Part shown: piece after piece, positions 28,296 to 36,009 of the stretch | How the letters are laid out: each line of letters opens with the position of its first letter | Numbering within the stretch: position 1 is the first letter of the stretch | From: Thermoanaerobaculia bacterium | Lineage (GTDB): Bacteria; Acidobacteriota; Thermoanaerobaculia; Multivoradales; Multivoraceae | Assembly (NCBI GenBank): GCA_022826745.1 | Contig: JAJDUI010000002.1 | Location: forward strand, 62,001 to 126,000 | DNA: 64,000 nt | Reading direction: 5' to 3' | Position numbers and translations under genes: made by a program | The notes under the pieces: model-generated | Databases searched by the model: none | Seen by the model: the letters and a program-made list of their open reading frames with translations, nothing else | Told to the model about the DNA's origin: nothing

Positions 28296-29366
28296 ATGAA
28301 GTACCGACCGTCTGCAAGCACCGTCCTTCTCGTCGTCGCTGCCCTGGTTGCCACCGGGGCCTTGTACGCCGAGGATGAGAAGCTCGTCACGTCCTGGGGC
28401 GTTCCCGACCTGCAGGGGACCTGGGACTTCCGCTCGATCACGCCGCTCGAGCGGCCGGCGGAGTTCGGCGACAAGGCGACCCTGACCGCCGAAGAGGCGG
28501 CGGCCCTGGAGCAGCGGCGCAGGGAGGCGCGCGCCGCGCGGGAAACCTCAGGCGTACCGGACGTCGATCCCAGTCAGGGCGACGTCGACGTCGGCTACAA
28601 CTCCTTCTGGCTGGATCTCGGCGACAAGGTCTCGGGCACGATGCGCACGTCTCTGATCGTCGATCCGCCGAACGGCCGCCTGCCGAAGATGACGGAGAAC
28701 GCCATCCGCCGGGTGAACGAACGCTACGCCCTCTGGGGCCAGCCGCCCGCCGGGCCGGAAGAGCGCAACAGCTTCGAGCGCTGCATCGTCGGTTTCAACG
28801 CCGGCCCGCCGATGACCCCCGGCGCCTACAACAACATGATGGAGATCTTCCAGTCGCCGGGGTACGTCGCGATCATGACCGAGATGATCAACGACCACCG
28901 GGTCATCCCCACCGACGGCCGGGAGCACGCCGACGAGAGCATGCGCTTCTGGAAGGGCGATTCCTCGGGCGCCTGGGACGGCGACACCTTCGTCGTGACG
29001 ACGAAGAACTACACCGAGCACACCGCCTTCCGCGGCACCGGCCCGAACCTGGTGCTCACCGAACGCTTCACCCGCACCGGACCCGACGCCCTGCTCTACG
29101 AGTACACCGTCGACGACCCGGAGTCCTTCGAGGCGCCCTGGACCAGCGCGCTGGAAATGCGCCGCAGCGACGACCCGGTCCTCGAGTACGCCTGCCACGA
29201 AGGCAACCGGGCGATGACCCTCATGCTCCGCGGCGCCCGCCACCGCGAGCAGGAAGGCACCGCCGAAGACGGCAAGGACTGGCTGGCAAGCTGGTACGGC
29301 GGCCAGAACCGCGTCGACGCCGCCCGGCAGGCACTGGAGGCGGCGAAGGAAGAGCAGGACCGGTGA
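28296..29366 (+). CDS. Secreted protein of the uncharacterised repeated family, copy D
   Basis: A 356-residue exported protein with a signal peptide ending near ALYAED and an AAGGAG ribosome-binding site 9 bases before ATG 28296. Family motifs are complete: WGVPDLQGTWDFRS, LERPAEFGDKATLTAEEAA, RCIVGFNAG, YNNMMEIFQSPGYVAIMTEM, WDGDTFVVTTKNYTEHTAF, TERFTRTGPDALLYEYTVDDP and EYACHEGNRAMTLMLRGARH. The stop overlaps the start of a 39-codon membrane-protein gene (GTGA). Confidence 0.87.
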   Translation: MKYRPSASTVLLVVAALVATGALYAEDEKLVTSWGVPDLQGTWDFRSITPLERPAEFGDKATLTAEEAAALEQRRREARAARETSGVPDVDPSQGDVDVGYNSFWLDLGDKVSGTMRTSLIVDPPNGRLPKMTENAIRRVNERYALWGQPPAGPEERNSFERCIVGFNAGPPMTPGAYNNMMEIFQSPGYVAIMTEMINDHRVIPTDGREHADESMRFWKGDSSGAWDGDTFVVTTKNYTEHTAFRGTGPNLVLTERFTRTGPDALLYEYTVDDPESFEAPWTSALEMRRSDDPVLEYACHEGNRAMTLMLRGARHREQEGTAEDGKDWLASWYGGQNRVDAARQALEAAKEEQDR

Positions 29367-29482
29367 CTGATTTCGACTTCTTCATCCTGCTGGCTGTGGC
29401 CTTTATCGGCCTGGAGGTTGTTGCCTCCTTCGGGGTGCTCGACGACAACGAGGAATCGAGCCCGGCCGCCGGGGACGGCTGA
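29363..29482 (+). CDS. 39-residue single-pass membrane protein
   Basis: A very short gene starting with GTG inside the stop of secreted-family copy D (GTGA overlap). The product starts VTDFDFFILLAVAFIGLEVV and is one hydrophobic helix followed by a Asp/Glu-rich, Pro/Ala-rich tail. The overlap and the clean hydrophobic segment support real translation. No homologue is known to me. It may be a membrane partner of the secreted family. Confidence 0.6.
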   Translation: MTDFDFFILLAVAFIGLEVVASFGVLDDNEESSPAAGDG

Positions 29483-29483
29483 G

Positions 29484-29930
29484 CTACTGTTCGGTCGGGT
29501 CGGCGCCGTCCCGGGGCGCGCCGGTGCCGGAGGAGCCCATGAAGAGGCTGCGGCCGTCGGGGAGCTTCATGTCCCGGCCGCTGCCGCGGCAATTCGGCGT
29601 GCACAACTGGTCCTTGCTCTGGTAACCGCGGACGACGACTTCCGTGCCGGGCCTCAGCAGGGTACGGGTCAGGCCGCGGCGCACGAGCGTATTCGGCGTG
29701 CCGGCCTCGAGTTCCCAGGTCATCGTTTCGCCGCTCTCCAGGGTGGTTTCGACGTGGACCCAGGCGTGGGGGTTGATCCACTCCACCTTGGTGATCGTGC
29801 CCTCGACCTTGATCGGCAGGTTGGCGTCGAACTCGGCCGAGAAGGCGTGGTGGGCGGCGGATGGGCCGGTCGCGCTCAGGGTCAGCGCGAGGACGGCCGC
29901 GGGCAGGACTGGGCGGACTCGTCGGGACAT
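29484..29930 (-). CDS. DUF6152 family exported protein
   Basis: A 148-residue exported protein. The mature part opens with AHHAFSAEFDANLPIKVEGT, followed by KVEWINPHAWVHVE, WELEAGTPNTLVRRGLTR and GTEVVVRGYQSKD, the pattern of DUF6152. The mature N-terminal His-His and the NPHAW His could bind metal. Two Cys in LCTPNCRG may form a disulfide. The function of the family is unknown. It is convergent with the small membrane protein (stops one base apart) and divergent from the large TonB receptor. Confidence 0.85.
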   Translation of the reverse strand: MSRRVRPVLPAAVLALTLSATGPSAAHHAFSAEFDANLPIKVEGTITKVEWINPHAWVHVETTLESGETMTWELEAGTPNTLVRRGLTRTLLRPGTEVVVRGYQSKDQLCTPNCRGSGRDMKLPDGRSLFMGSSGTGAPRDGADPTEQ

Positions 29931-30094
29931 TTGGACCTCCTGTTGGCGTTGATCTTAGTTGAGAACGCTTCTCCCGGTTGGGAGTATCATTGTTCGCACA
30001 GGCCCTCCCGTGGCTCGCGGTCCGGTTGGTAGGTCGACGCTTGCCAGACGACGAGCCGCTCACCCATTGCCGGAACCCGGAGTATGGAGGCGAT

Positions 30095-33000
30095 ATGCAC
30101 GCCAAGTCCCTGTTGATCCTGCTGATAGCCCTCCTTGTGGCCCTTGGAGGAACTGCCTTCGCTGCTGGCGACGATGACGAGGCCGCGGCGCCGGAAGCAT
30201 CCCCGGTTTCGCCAGTCGACAGGCCCCCGCCCCAGGAAGACGAAGAGAACGACGACGAGGACCAGGACGACGAGGACGACGTCCTCGACTTCCACGCCCA
30301 CGATGTAGTCGTCGTCACCGGCTCGGCGATCGAGGAACCGGCCGTCGACCTCCCCTTCGCCGTCGAGGTGTTGAACCGGGAGATGCAGAAGGAGCAGGGC
30401 TCGCTTCAGGCAGTCGATCTGATGAAGAGTCTGACCGCGTCGTCCGGCGTCATCGGCGAGGCGAACAGTTGGTACAACGACCAGGGAACGGCGGTGCCCG
30501 AGAACGTCGCCAACGTGAACCTCCGGGGCCTTGGGGCGTCGCGAACCCTGGTGCTGCTCAACGGCAAGCGCCAGGTACCGCTGCCGGCGAGGCTGTTCGG
30601 CGGCCGCTTCGTCGACGTCAATGCCTTCCCCTCGCTTGCCATCGACCGCATCGAGGTGCTGAAGGAAGGCGCGGCCGCGATCTACGGTTCGGACGCCGTG
30701 GCCGGCGTCGCCAACTTCGTCACCCGTGACGAGTTCACCGGCTTCGAGGTTTCGCTCTCCCACGAGAGCATGGACGGCGCCGGCGACTCTTCGGCGGGCG
30801 CCATCTGGGGCGGCAAGCTGGGTAACTCGGAACATCATCTCGTGTTCTCCCTCGAGCGCACGGAGCGCTCGCATCTCGGCGCCCGGGAGCGGGCGTACAC
30901 GCTCCAGGACCGCGCCACGGGCTGGTTCTGGGGTTGGTCCAACACCGGCAATCCGGGCATCTTCCTGCGGCCGAATCTCACCGGCGGCGAGAGTTCGTCC
31001 GCGTTCGTCGAGGAGCTGGCCCGGGCGCGCAACGGCGCCGCGGGTACGGACTACTTCGTCGATCCCGCGTGCAACGGCCTCGGGGGCTACGACCGCGGCT
31101 GGACCTGCGCCTTCCGGTATCAGCCGTGGGACAGCCTGATCGAGGCGACCGAGACGAACCGGTTCTTCGCAGAGCTGAACGGTCCGCTTGCCGAGGGCAC
31201 GACGTACCACGTGGAGGCTCTTTACGCCGAGTCGCTCATTCCGAACTACGTGACCACGCCTTCCTTCCCTCCGGTGTCCCTGCTGGACGGCCTGCAGTTG
31301 ATCTCGAACGAGCACCCGGGGCGCACGGAGTTCTGCGACAGCTCCTACGGAGTGGGCGGCTTCGCTTCCGGCGAAGACTGCCTGCAGGACGACTGGTACT
31401 TCTACGGTCGTCTGGTGGGCAACGCGGGTCCCGGGCGCGGCCTGCGGCGGGGCACTGAGACGACCCGGATCGCGGCGAACATCGACCACGATCTGTCGGT
31501 CGGCGGCAAGGCGGCCAGCCTGGACGTCGGCGTGAACTACTCGCGTGCGACGGGCAACATGAACCACCCGGCGGAGTACGCGTACCGCAAGTTTCTCGCC
31601 TTCCGCGGCTTCGGCGGTCCGAACTGCGGGGTCGGCGTCGTGGCCGACGACACGAGCCCTTCGGGGATGCGGCTCGGGAACACGGGTTCGGCCCAGCCGG
31701 GCGTCGGCGACTGCACGTACTACAACCCGTTCGGCAACGCGATCGAGTTCTCCGCCCAGCCGGGCGCGCCATGGGAGAACAGCGCGAATCCCATGTACGT
31801 CGCGGGCCTGGAGAACAACCGGGCAATGCTCGACTGGATCAACGAACAGGTGAACGTCGAGAACGAGGCGGAACTCGTCGTGGCCGAGGCGACACTGTCG
31901 GGCAACTGGCTGCCTCAGAAGCTCGACTACGCGTTCGGTTACCAGTATCGCCACCTCGACGTGAGCGCGATCCCGAACGCGGTCGGCAACTACGCCCTGA
32001 ATCCCTGCGTCGTGCCGGGCGACCGGTCGTGCCTCGACCCGGTCACCGGCAGACAGACCGGGGCACGCGCCGGAGCCTTCACCTTCACGTCGGGCTACTA
32101 CCCCTACGGCGACTCCCAGGCCGTTCACCGGGTGTTCGGCGAGCTGTCGCTCAACGCGCTCCGGGGCGACATGCAGTTCGCGGCGAACTACGAGGTCCAC
32201 GACGAGATCGACAGCTTCGATCCGAAGTTCTCGGGCCGTTGGCAGCTCTCGGCGGGCGAAGATCACGTGCTGGCGTTTCGCACCTCGGTCCAGACCACGT
32301 TCCGCGCGCCCTCGGTCGACGATCTGAACGAGGAGATTCGCACGACGCTCGAGTACCTGAACACGGTCGGTGTCTACAAGGCGGTCGACGCGTTCGGCAG
32401 CCGGGCGCTGAAGCCGGAGCAGGCGTTCACCTACAACCTGGGTCTGGTGCTCTTCGCCTCGCCCGGAATCGACGTGACGCTGGACTACTGGAGCTACGAC
32501 TTCGACGACGTGATCGCCCTGCTGCCCCAACAGGAGGTCGTGCGGCTGTACGCGGAAGGCTACGGCGGCAACCAGGCGGCGCTCAACGCGGTGATGGGCA
32601 GAGTCGTCTGCCCAGGCGGGGTAACGGACGGTTCCTGCGTTCCCGGCGACATCGAAAGGGTGCGGATCGACCTGATCAACTGGCCGGGCATCAAGACCTC
32701 GGGCTTCGACTTCCATCTGCACGGCAACGTGGATGCGGGCCCCGGGGAGCTCTCCTTCGGCGTGGACAGCACGTACACGCAGAGCTACGAGTTGAAGAAA
32801 CTAGAACGTGACGGCGTCGTCTACCGCGAGCAGAAGGACGTCGTCGGTCTCCTGAACCGTGACACGCCGATCGCGCCGCCGCTGCCGGAGATGAAGACAC
32901 GGGCCTCGCTCGGCTACCGCTGGGGCGACTACAGTCTGATCGGTTGGGCCAACCACATTTCGTCCTACGAGGACAGCAACGTGGCCTGGACGCCGCCCGA

Positions 33001-33208
33001 CCTGCTGCCGATCGACGAGTGGCTCACGTTCGATCTGACGTTCCTGTGGCGCTTCCCGCGGCTCGGTTTCGATCTCGCGCTGTCGGCGATCAACCTGACC
33101 GACGAGGATCCGCCTCTCGTCTTCTTCGAGCAGTCCTTCGACGCCCTGACCGCGAACCCGAAGGGTCGGCGGTTGAAGGCGCTGATGACTTATCGCTTCG
33201 GCAACTAG
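30095..33208 (+). CDS. Large TonB-dependent outer-membrane receptor
   Basis: A 1037-residue outer-membrane receptor. A signal peptide (to about residue 24) is followed by an acidic linker in which residues 48-62 are almost all Asp/Glu, then the TonB-box-like DVVVVTGSAIEEPAVDLP. The plug is clear: NVNLRGLGASRTLVLLNGKR and IDRIEVLKEGAAAIYGSDAV. The barrel ends in LKALMTYRFGN. The length and long extracellular loops are typical of receptors for peptides or carbohydrates rather than small siderophores. ATG 30095 has TGGAGG 4 bases upstream. The acidic linker may act in the periplasm as a metal- or protein-binding segment; that is inference. Confidence 0.94.
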   Translation: MHAKSLLILLIALLVALGGTAFAAGDDDEAAAPEASPVSPVDRPPPQEDEENDDEDQDDEDDVLDFHAHDVVVVTGSAIEEPAVDLPFAVEVLNREMQKEQGSLQAVDLMKSLTASSGVIGEANSWYNDQGTAVPENVANVNLRGLGASRTLVLLNGKRQVPLPARLFGGRFVDVNAFPSLAIDRIEVLKEGAAAIYGSDAVAGVANFVTRDEFTGFEVSLSHESMDGAGDSSAGAIWGGKLGNSEHHLVFSLERTERSHLGARERAYTLQDRATGWFWGWSNTGNPGIFLRPNLTGGESSSAFVEELARARNGAAGTDYFVDPACNGLGGYDRGWTCAFRYQPWDSLIEATETNRFFAELNGPLAEGTTYHVEALYAESLIPNYVTTPSFPPVSLLDGLQLISNEHPGRTEFCDSSYGVGGFASGEDCLQDDWYFYGRLVGNAGPGRGLRRGTETTRIAANIDHDLSVGGKAASLDVGVNYSRATGNMNHPAEYAYRKFLAFRGFGGPNCGVGVVADDTSPSGMRLGNTGSAQPGVGDCTYYNPFGNAIEFSAQPGAPWENSANPMYVAGLENNRAMLDWINEQVNVENEAELVVAEATLSGNWLPQKLDYAFGYQYRHLDVSAIPNAVGNYALNPCVVPGDRSCLDPVTGRQTGARAGAFTFTSGYYPYGDSQAVHRVFGELSLNALRGDMQFAANYEVHDEIDSFDPKFSGRWQLSAGEDHVLAFRTSVQTTFRAPSVDDLNEEIRTTLEYLNTVGVYKAVDAFGSRALKPEQAFTYNLGLVLFASPGIDVTLDYWSYDFDDVIALLPQQEVVRLYAEGYGGNQAALNAVMGRVVCPGGVTDGSCVPGDIERVRIDLINWPGIKTSGFDFHLHGNVDAGPGELSFGVDSTYTQSYELKKLERDGVVYREQKDVVGLLNRDTPIAPPLPEMKTRASLGYRWGDYSLIGWANHISSYEDSNVAWTPPDLLPIDEWLTFDLTFLWRFPRLGFDLALSAINLTDEDPPLVFFEQSFDALTANPKGRRLKALMTYRFGN

Positions 33209-33273
33209 ATCCGTCGAGACAGGCAGGGCGAGTAGGATGGCGGGGCAGAGGCCCCGCAGGAGACCCGTCGACG

Positions 33274-33861
33274 ATGCCCAACACTCCGTTCGCGGTGGGC
33301 GCCCTCGTTTTCGGTCTTCTGGCGTCGCCCGCGGCGGCACAGGAGGTCGGCGGCGACCCGCCAGCCGAGCCCTCGGAGAGCGAGCTGGCGGCCCGGGTGC
33401 GGGCGGATGTGGACGAGACTTCGCTTCGCTGGCTCGGCATCGCGCGGGTCCGGTACTCGATTCCTCTTGAATTCTCGGCGGGCGGTGGAGCCATCCTCGC
33501 GCGCATGCCGGCCAGTCATGACTGCACCACCTTCTGCGAGTACCGCGGCTTCGTCGCGCAGATCGAGCCGGGCTCGGCGGGAGGGCAGCTCGGCGTCGGC
33601 TACGCCCGGGTGATCGCCGCGAACAAGCCGCGTGCGGCCTTCCTGAACAACGTCTACGTCGGCTGGAGCGCTCGCGCCGTTCTGGTCCGCACCTGGGGAG
33701 ACTCCGAGCTCGATCCGGCGCGGCAGACGCTGGCGGGCTTCGAAGGGCAGTTCGCGCTGCCTCGCATCAGCTTCAACCTGGGTGTTTTGCGCCGGATCAG
33801 CTCCGCTCACGAAGACGCCGACCGCTACGTGTACACGGCCGGCATCGGTTGGGGCTTCTGA
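33274..33861 (+). CDS. Exported beta-barrel-like protein of unknown function
   Basis: A 195-residue protein with a signal peptide (MPNTPFAVGALVFGLLASPAAAQ). The mature part alternates polar and hydrophobic residues in short strands (RVRYSIPLEFSAGGGAILA, GQLGVGYARVIAA, ISFNLGVLRRIS) and ends YVYTAGIGWGF, with the terminal Phe of outer-membrane barrels. A small 8-strand barrel is the best guess. Cys-rich DCTTFCEYRG may carry a disulfide. The stop overlaps the next gene's ATG by one base (TGATG). Confidence 0.7.
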   Translation: MPNTPFAVGALVFGLLASPAAAQEVGGDPPAEPSESELAARVRADVDETSLRWLGIARVRYSIPLEFSAGGGAILARMPASHDCTTFCEYRGFVAQIEPGSAGGQLGVGYARVIAANKPRAAFLNNVYVGWSARAVLVRTWGDSELDPARQTLAGFEGQFALPRISFNLGVLRRISSAHEDADRYVYTAGIGWGF

Positions 33862-34868
33862 TGCGGGGAACGGCGCGCCCGGCGTCCGCGCACTTCGGGC
33901 TGTTCGCCCTGGTCGTGGCGCTGCTTCTCGGACTTGGCGGCGGCGACGCGGCCGAGGGCCTCGAGACGGACCAGTTCTTCGCCTGGGGCCGCCACCTCGA
34001 GGACATGACCGAGGTGCTGAACGCCCGCGTCAACCTGGAACTTGAGCGCCTGGTCGCCGAGCTGAACCGGGACGGCAGGGAGCGCCGCTGCCAGAACGTG
34101 CGGTTCCGGTTCTTCAAGCGTCATCGCATGCTCTTCTTCGACGGCTTCGAGACCTGGTCGGTGAACTCGCCGCTCGTCAGCCGGTCGCCGTCCGGGCCCG
34201 AGGAGATGCGGGAGTTCGAGCGGAAGTACCTCTACGGCGGAACGTCTCCGTTGTTCGACACCGGCCGCTGGATGCCGCCGAGTCCGACGGTGGAGGTCGA
34301 CGGCGTACGGCTCGGCACCGACAAGCTGACGCATCTGCTGGGAACCGCCTGGTACTACCATCGCTGGTACCGCAAGGCGAGTCTGCGGGGCGCGACGCCC
34401 GCCGAAGCGGAGGATCGGGCGGTTCGCCGCGGCCTCCAGCATGAGATCACGATTCTCGGCAGGGCCGTCTCGGGTGTCCTCTCCCTGGCCGACCTCGAGG
34501 CGAACTACGAGGGGATGTGGTTCTACGAGCACCTCTGCGCCGGCGACGATCCCAACATCGTCTACGACGCGGGAGTGTGGCGTCTCCGCAGGCCGTTCGA
34601 TCTGCGGGACTACGTGACGCCCGAATGGGACGAGTCCTACCAGCCGAACATCTACGTGCGGCGGAAGTGGGAGAAAGTGAAGCAGCGGATGCTGGGATAC
34701 TGTTCGATGCTTGAGCACCCGCGGGTGAGGGCGATGCGTCAGGCCTATCGGGAAAGGGACCGGGTCACCGAAACGGAGAGGTTGATCGATGAGATGGTCG
34801 TTGCCGGAAAGCTGCCCGATCCGTCGGGGTTTTCGATCGAGAGGGTGTGCCGTGAAGCTGCGAACTGA
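33861..34868 (+). CDS. Exported protein of unknown function
   Basis: A 335-residue protein with a signal peptide or N-terminal anchor (FALVVALLLGLGGG). I recognise no named domain. The core has LGTDKLTHLLGTAWYYHRWY, GLQHEITILGRAVSGVLSLADLEANYEGMWFY and DYVTPEWDESYQPNIY. The conserved-looking Asp, His, Glu and Tyr in these motifs suggest a lipid or enzyme active site, but nothing firmer. It overlaps the genes on both sides (TGATG before, 17 bases after), so the three form a tightly coupled operon. Confidence 0.75.
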   Translation: MRGTARPASAHFGLFALVVALLLGLGGGDAAEGLETDQFFAWGRHLEDMTEVLNARVNLELERLVAELNRDGRERRCQNVRFRFFKRHRMLFFDGFETWSVNSPLVSRSPSGPEEMREFERKYLYGGTSPLFDTGRWMPPSPTVEVDGVRLGTDKLTHLLGTAWYYHRWYRKASLRGATPAEAEDRAVRRGLQHEITILGRAVSGVLSLADLEANYEGMWFYEHLCAGDDPNIVYDAGVWRLRRPFDLRDYVTPEWDESYQPNIYVRRKWEKVKQRMLGYCSMLEHPRVRAMRQAYRERDRVTETERLIDEMVVAGKLPDPSGFSIERVCREAAN

Positions 34869-35916
34869 AGCGGTGCTGGCGGTTGCGCTGCTGGCTCTGG
34901 CCTGCGGCGAACCGGCTGCGGAAACCGATGTCGCGGCGGCCGAACCGGCCCTGGAGCTGATCGGCGTCGGTTCCTGCCTGAGGCAGGACCTGCCGCAGCC
35001 GATCTTCGACGCGATCCTCGACGACGACCTGGACCTCTTCGTCTTCCTCGGCGACAACGTCTACGGCGACGTCGAGTCCGAGGACCTGCGCGAACTGCGC
35101 GACGCCTACGCGATGCAGGCCGAGGCCGACGGCTTCTCCCGCTTGCGCGCCGAGGTGCCTCTCGTCGCCACCTGGGACGATCACGACTACGGCCTGAACG
35201 ACGCCGGCGCCGATTTCTTCGGACGCGAAGAGGCTCAGCGCATCTTCGAGGACTTCTGGGACGTGCCGCCGGACTCCGAGCGGGCCTCCCGGGCGGGCGT
35301 CTACGATGCCGTGACTTACGGTCCGCCGGGACAGCGGGTCCAGCTCATCCTGCTCGACACGCGGTACTTCCGATCCCCTCTGCGGCTGACCGACGAGCGC
35401 GGTGCGCCGGGCAAGGAGCGCTACATGCCGGATCCGGATCCCGCGAAGACGATGCTGGGCGAGGAGCAGTGGGCGTGGCTTGGTCAAGTGCTCCAGGAGG
35501 AGGCGGACCTGCGCATCCTGGCGTCGTCGATCCAGGTGATCGCCGATGGCCACGGCTACGAGGCGTGGCGGAATCTACCGGCCGAGCGCGATCGGCTCTA
35601 TGCCCTGCTTCGCGAGACCGGCGCCAACGGCGTGGTCATCATCTCGGGTGACCGGCACCGCGCCGGCATCTATCGCGACGACGATGCTCTCGACTATCCG
35701 CTCCTGGAACTCACGGCGAGTTCGCTGAACTCGGCTTTTGCCAGTGAGGAAGAGGCGGGGCCGTCCCGGCTCGGCCCGACGTACCGGTCCGAGAACTACG
35801 GTGCGCTGAAGATCGACTGGGCCGCCCGGTCGGTCTCGCTGGAAGCGCGTGGGATGGATGGTGAGACGGTGCTCGCGGAGACGCTCAATCTGGATGACCT
35901 GCACAGCAGTCGCTAG
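34852..35916 (+). CDS. PhoD-like metallophosphoesterase lipoprotein
   Basis: A 354-residue exported lipoprotein: GTG start, signal peptide ending LALACGE (lipobox Cys18). The PhoD-type alkaline phosphatase/phosphodiesterase motifs are clear: FLGDNVYGD (metal ligands Asp68, Asn69), ATWDDHDYG (Asp109-Asp110-His111-Asp112) and the later IISGDRHRAG. It would hydrolyse phosphate esters outside the cytoplasm. The start overlaps the preceding gene by 17 bases, so it is translated in the same operon as the barrel-like protein and the unknown exported protein. Confidence 0.9.
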   Translation: MKLRTEAVLAVALLALACGEPAAETDVAAAEPALELIGVGSCLRQDLPQPIFDAILDDDLDLFVFLGDNVYGDVESEDLRELRDAYAMQAEADGFSRLRAEVPLVATWDDHDYGLNDAGADFFGREEAQRIFEDFWDVPPDSERASRAGVYDAVTYGPPGQRVQLILLDTRYFRSPLRLTDERGAPGKERYMPDPDPAKTMLGEEQWAWLGQVLQEEADLRILASSIQVIADGHGYEAWRNLPAERDRLYALLRETGANGVVIISGDRHRAGIYRDDDALDYPLLELTASSLNSAFASEEEAGPSRLGPTYRSENYGALKIDWAARSVSLEARGMDGETVLAETLNLDDLHSSR

Positions 35917-35928
35917 CGCCGCAGGACT

Positions 35929-35957
35929 GGGTGCGCCGGCGCCCTCGCCGGCATCCG
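35929..35957. repeat. Palindromic repeat, intergenic copy (REP-like)
   Basis: The core GTGCGCCGGC..GCCGGCATCCGG lies just after the PhoD-like gene and is followed by a second hairpin GGCGCGAAGCGCC. It matches the copies at 42196 and 45853 at about 25 positions. No gene fits in the surrounding 93 bases. Confidence 0.55.
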
Positions 35958-36009
35958 GCGCGAAGCGCCGCTCCGGCAGGCGTTCGAGGTACATGAAGGA
36001 GACGCAACC

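Noticed and set aside
29961..29973. GAGAA-CGC-TTCTC palindrome upstream of the TonB receptor as a LacI-type operator
   Set aside because: Only 5-bp arms, and the nearby -35/-10 spacing does not fit; too weak to list as a site.
29987..32722. Long open frame antisense to the large TonB receptor
   Set aside because: The translation is Arg/Val/Asp-rich with no domain; it is a by-product of GC-rich third codon positions opposite a clear receptor gene.
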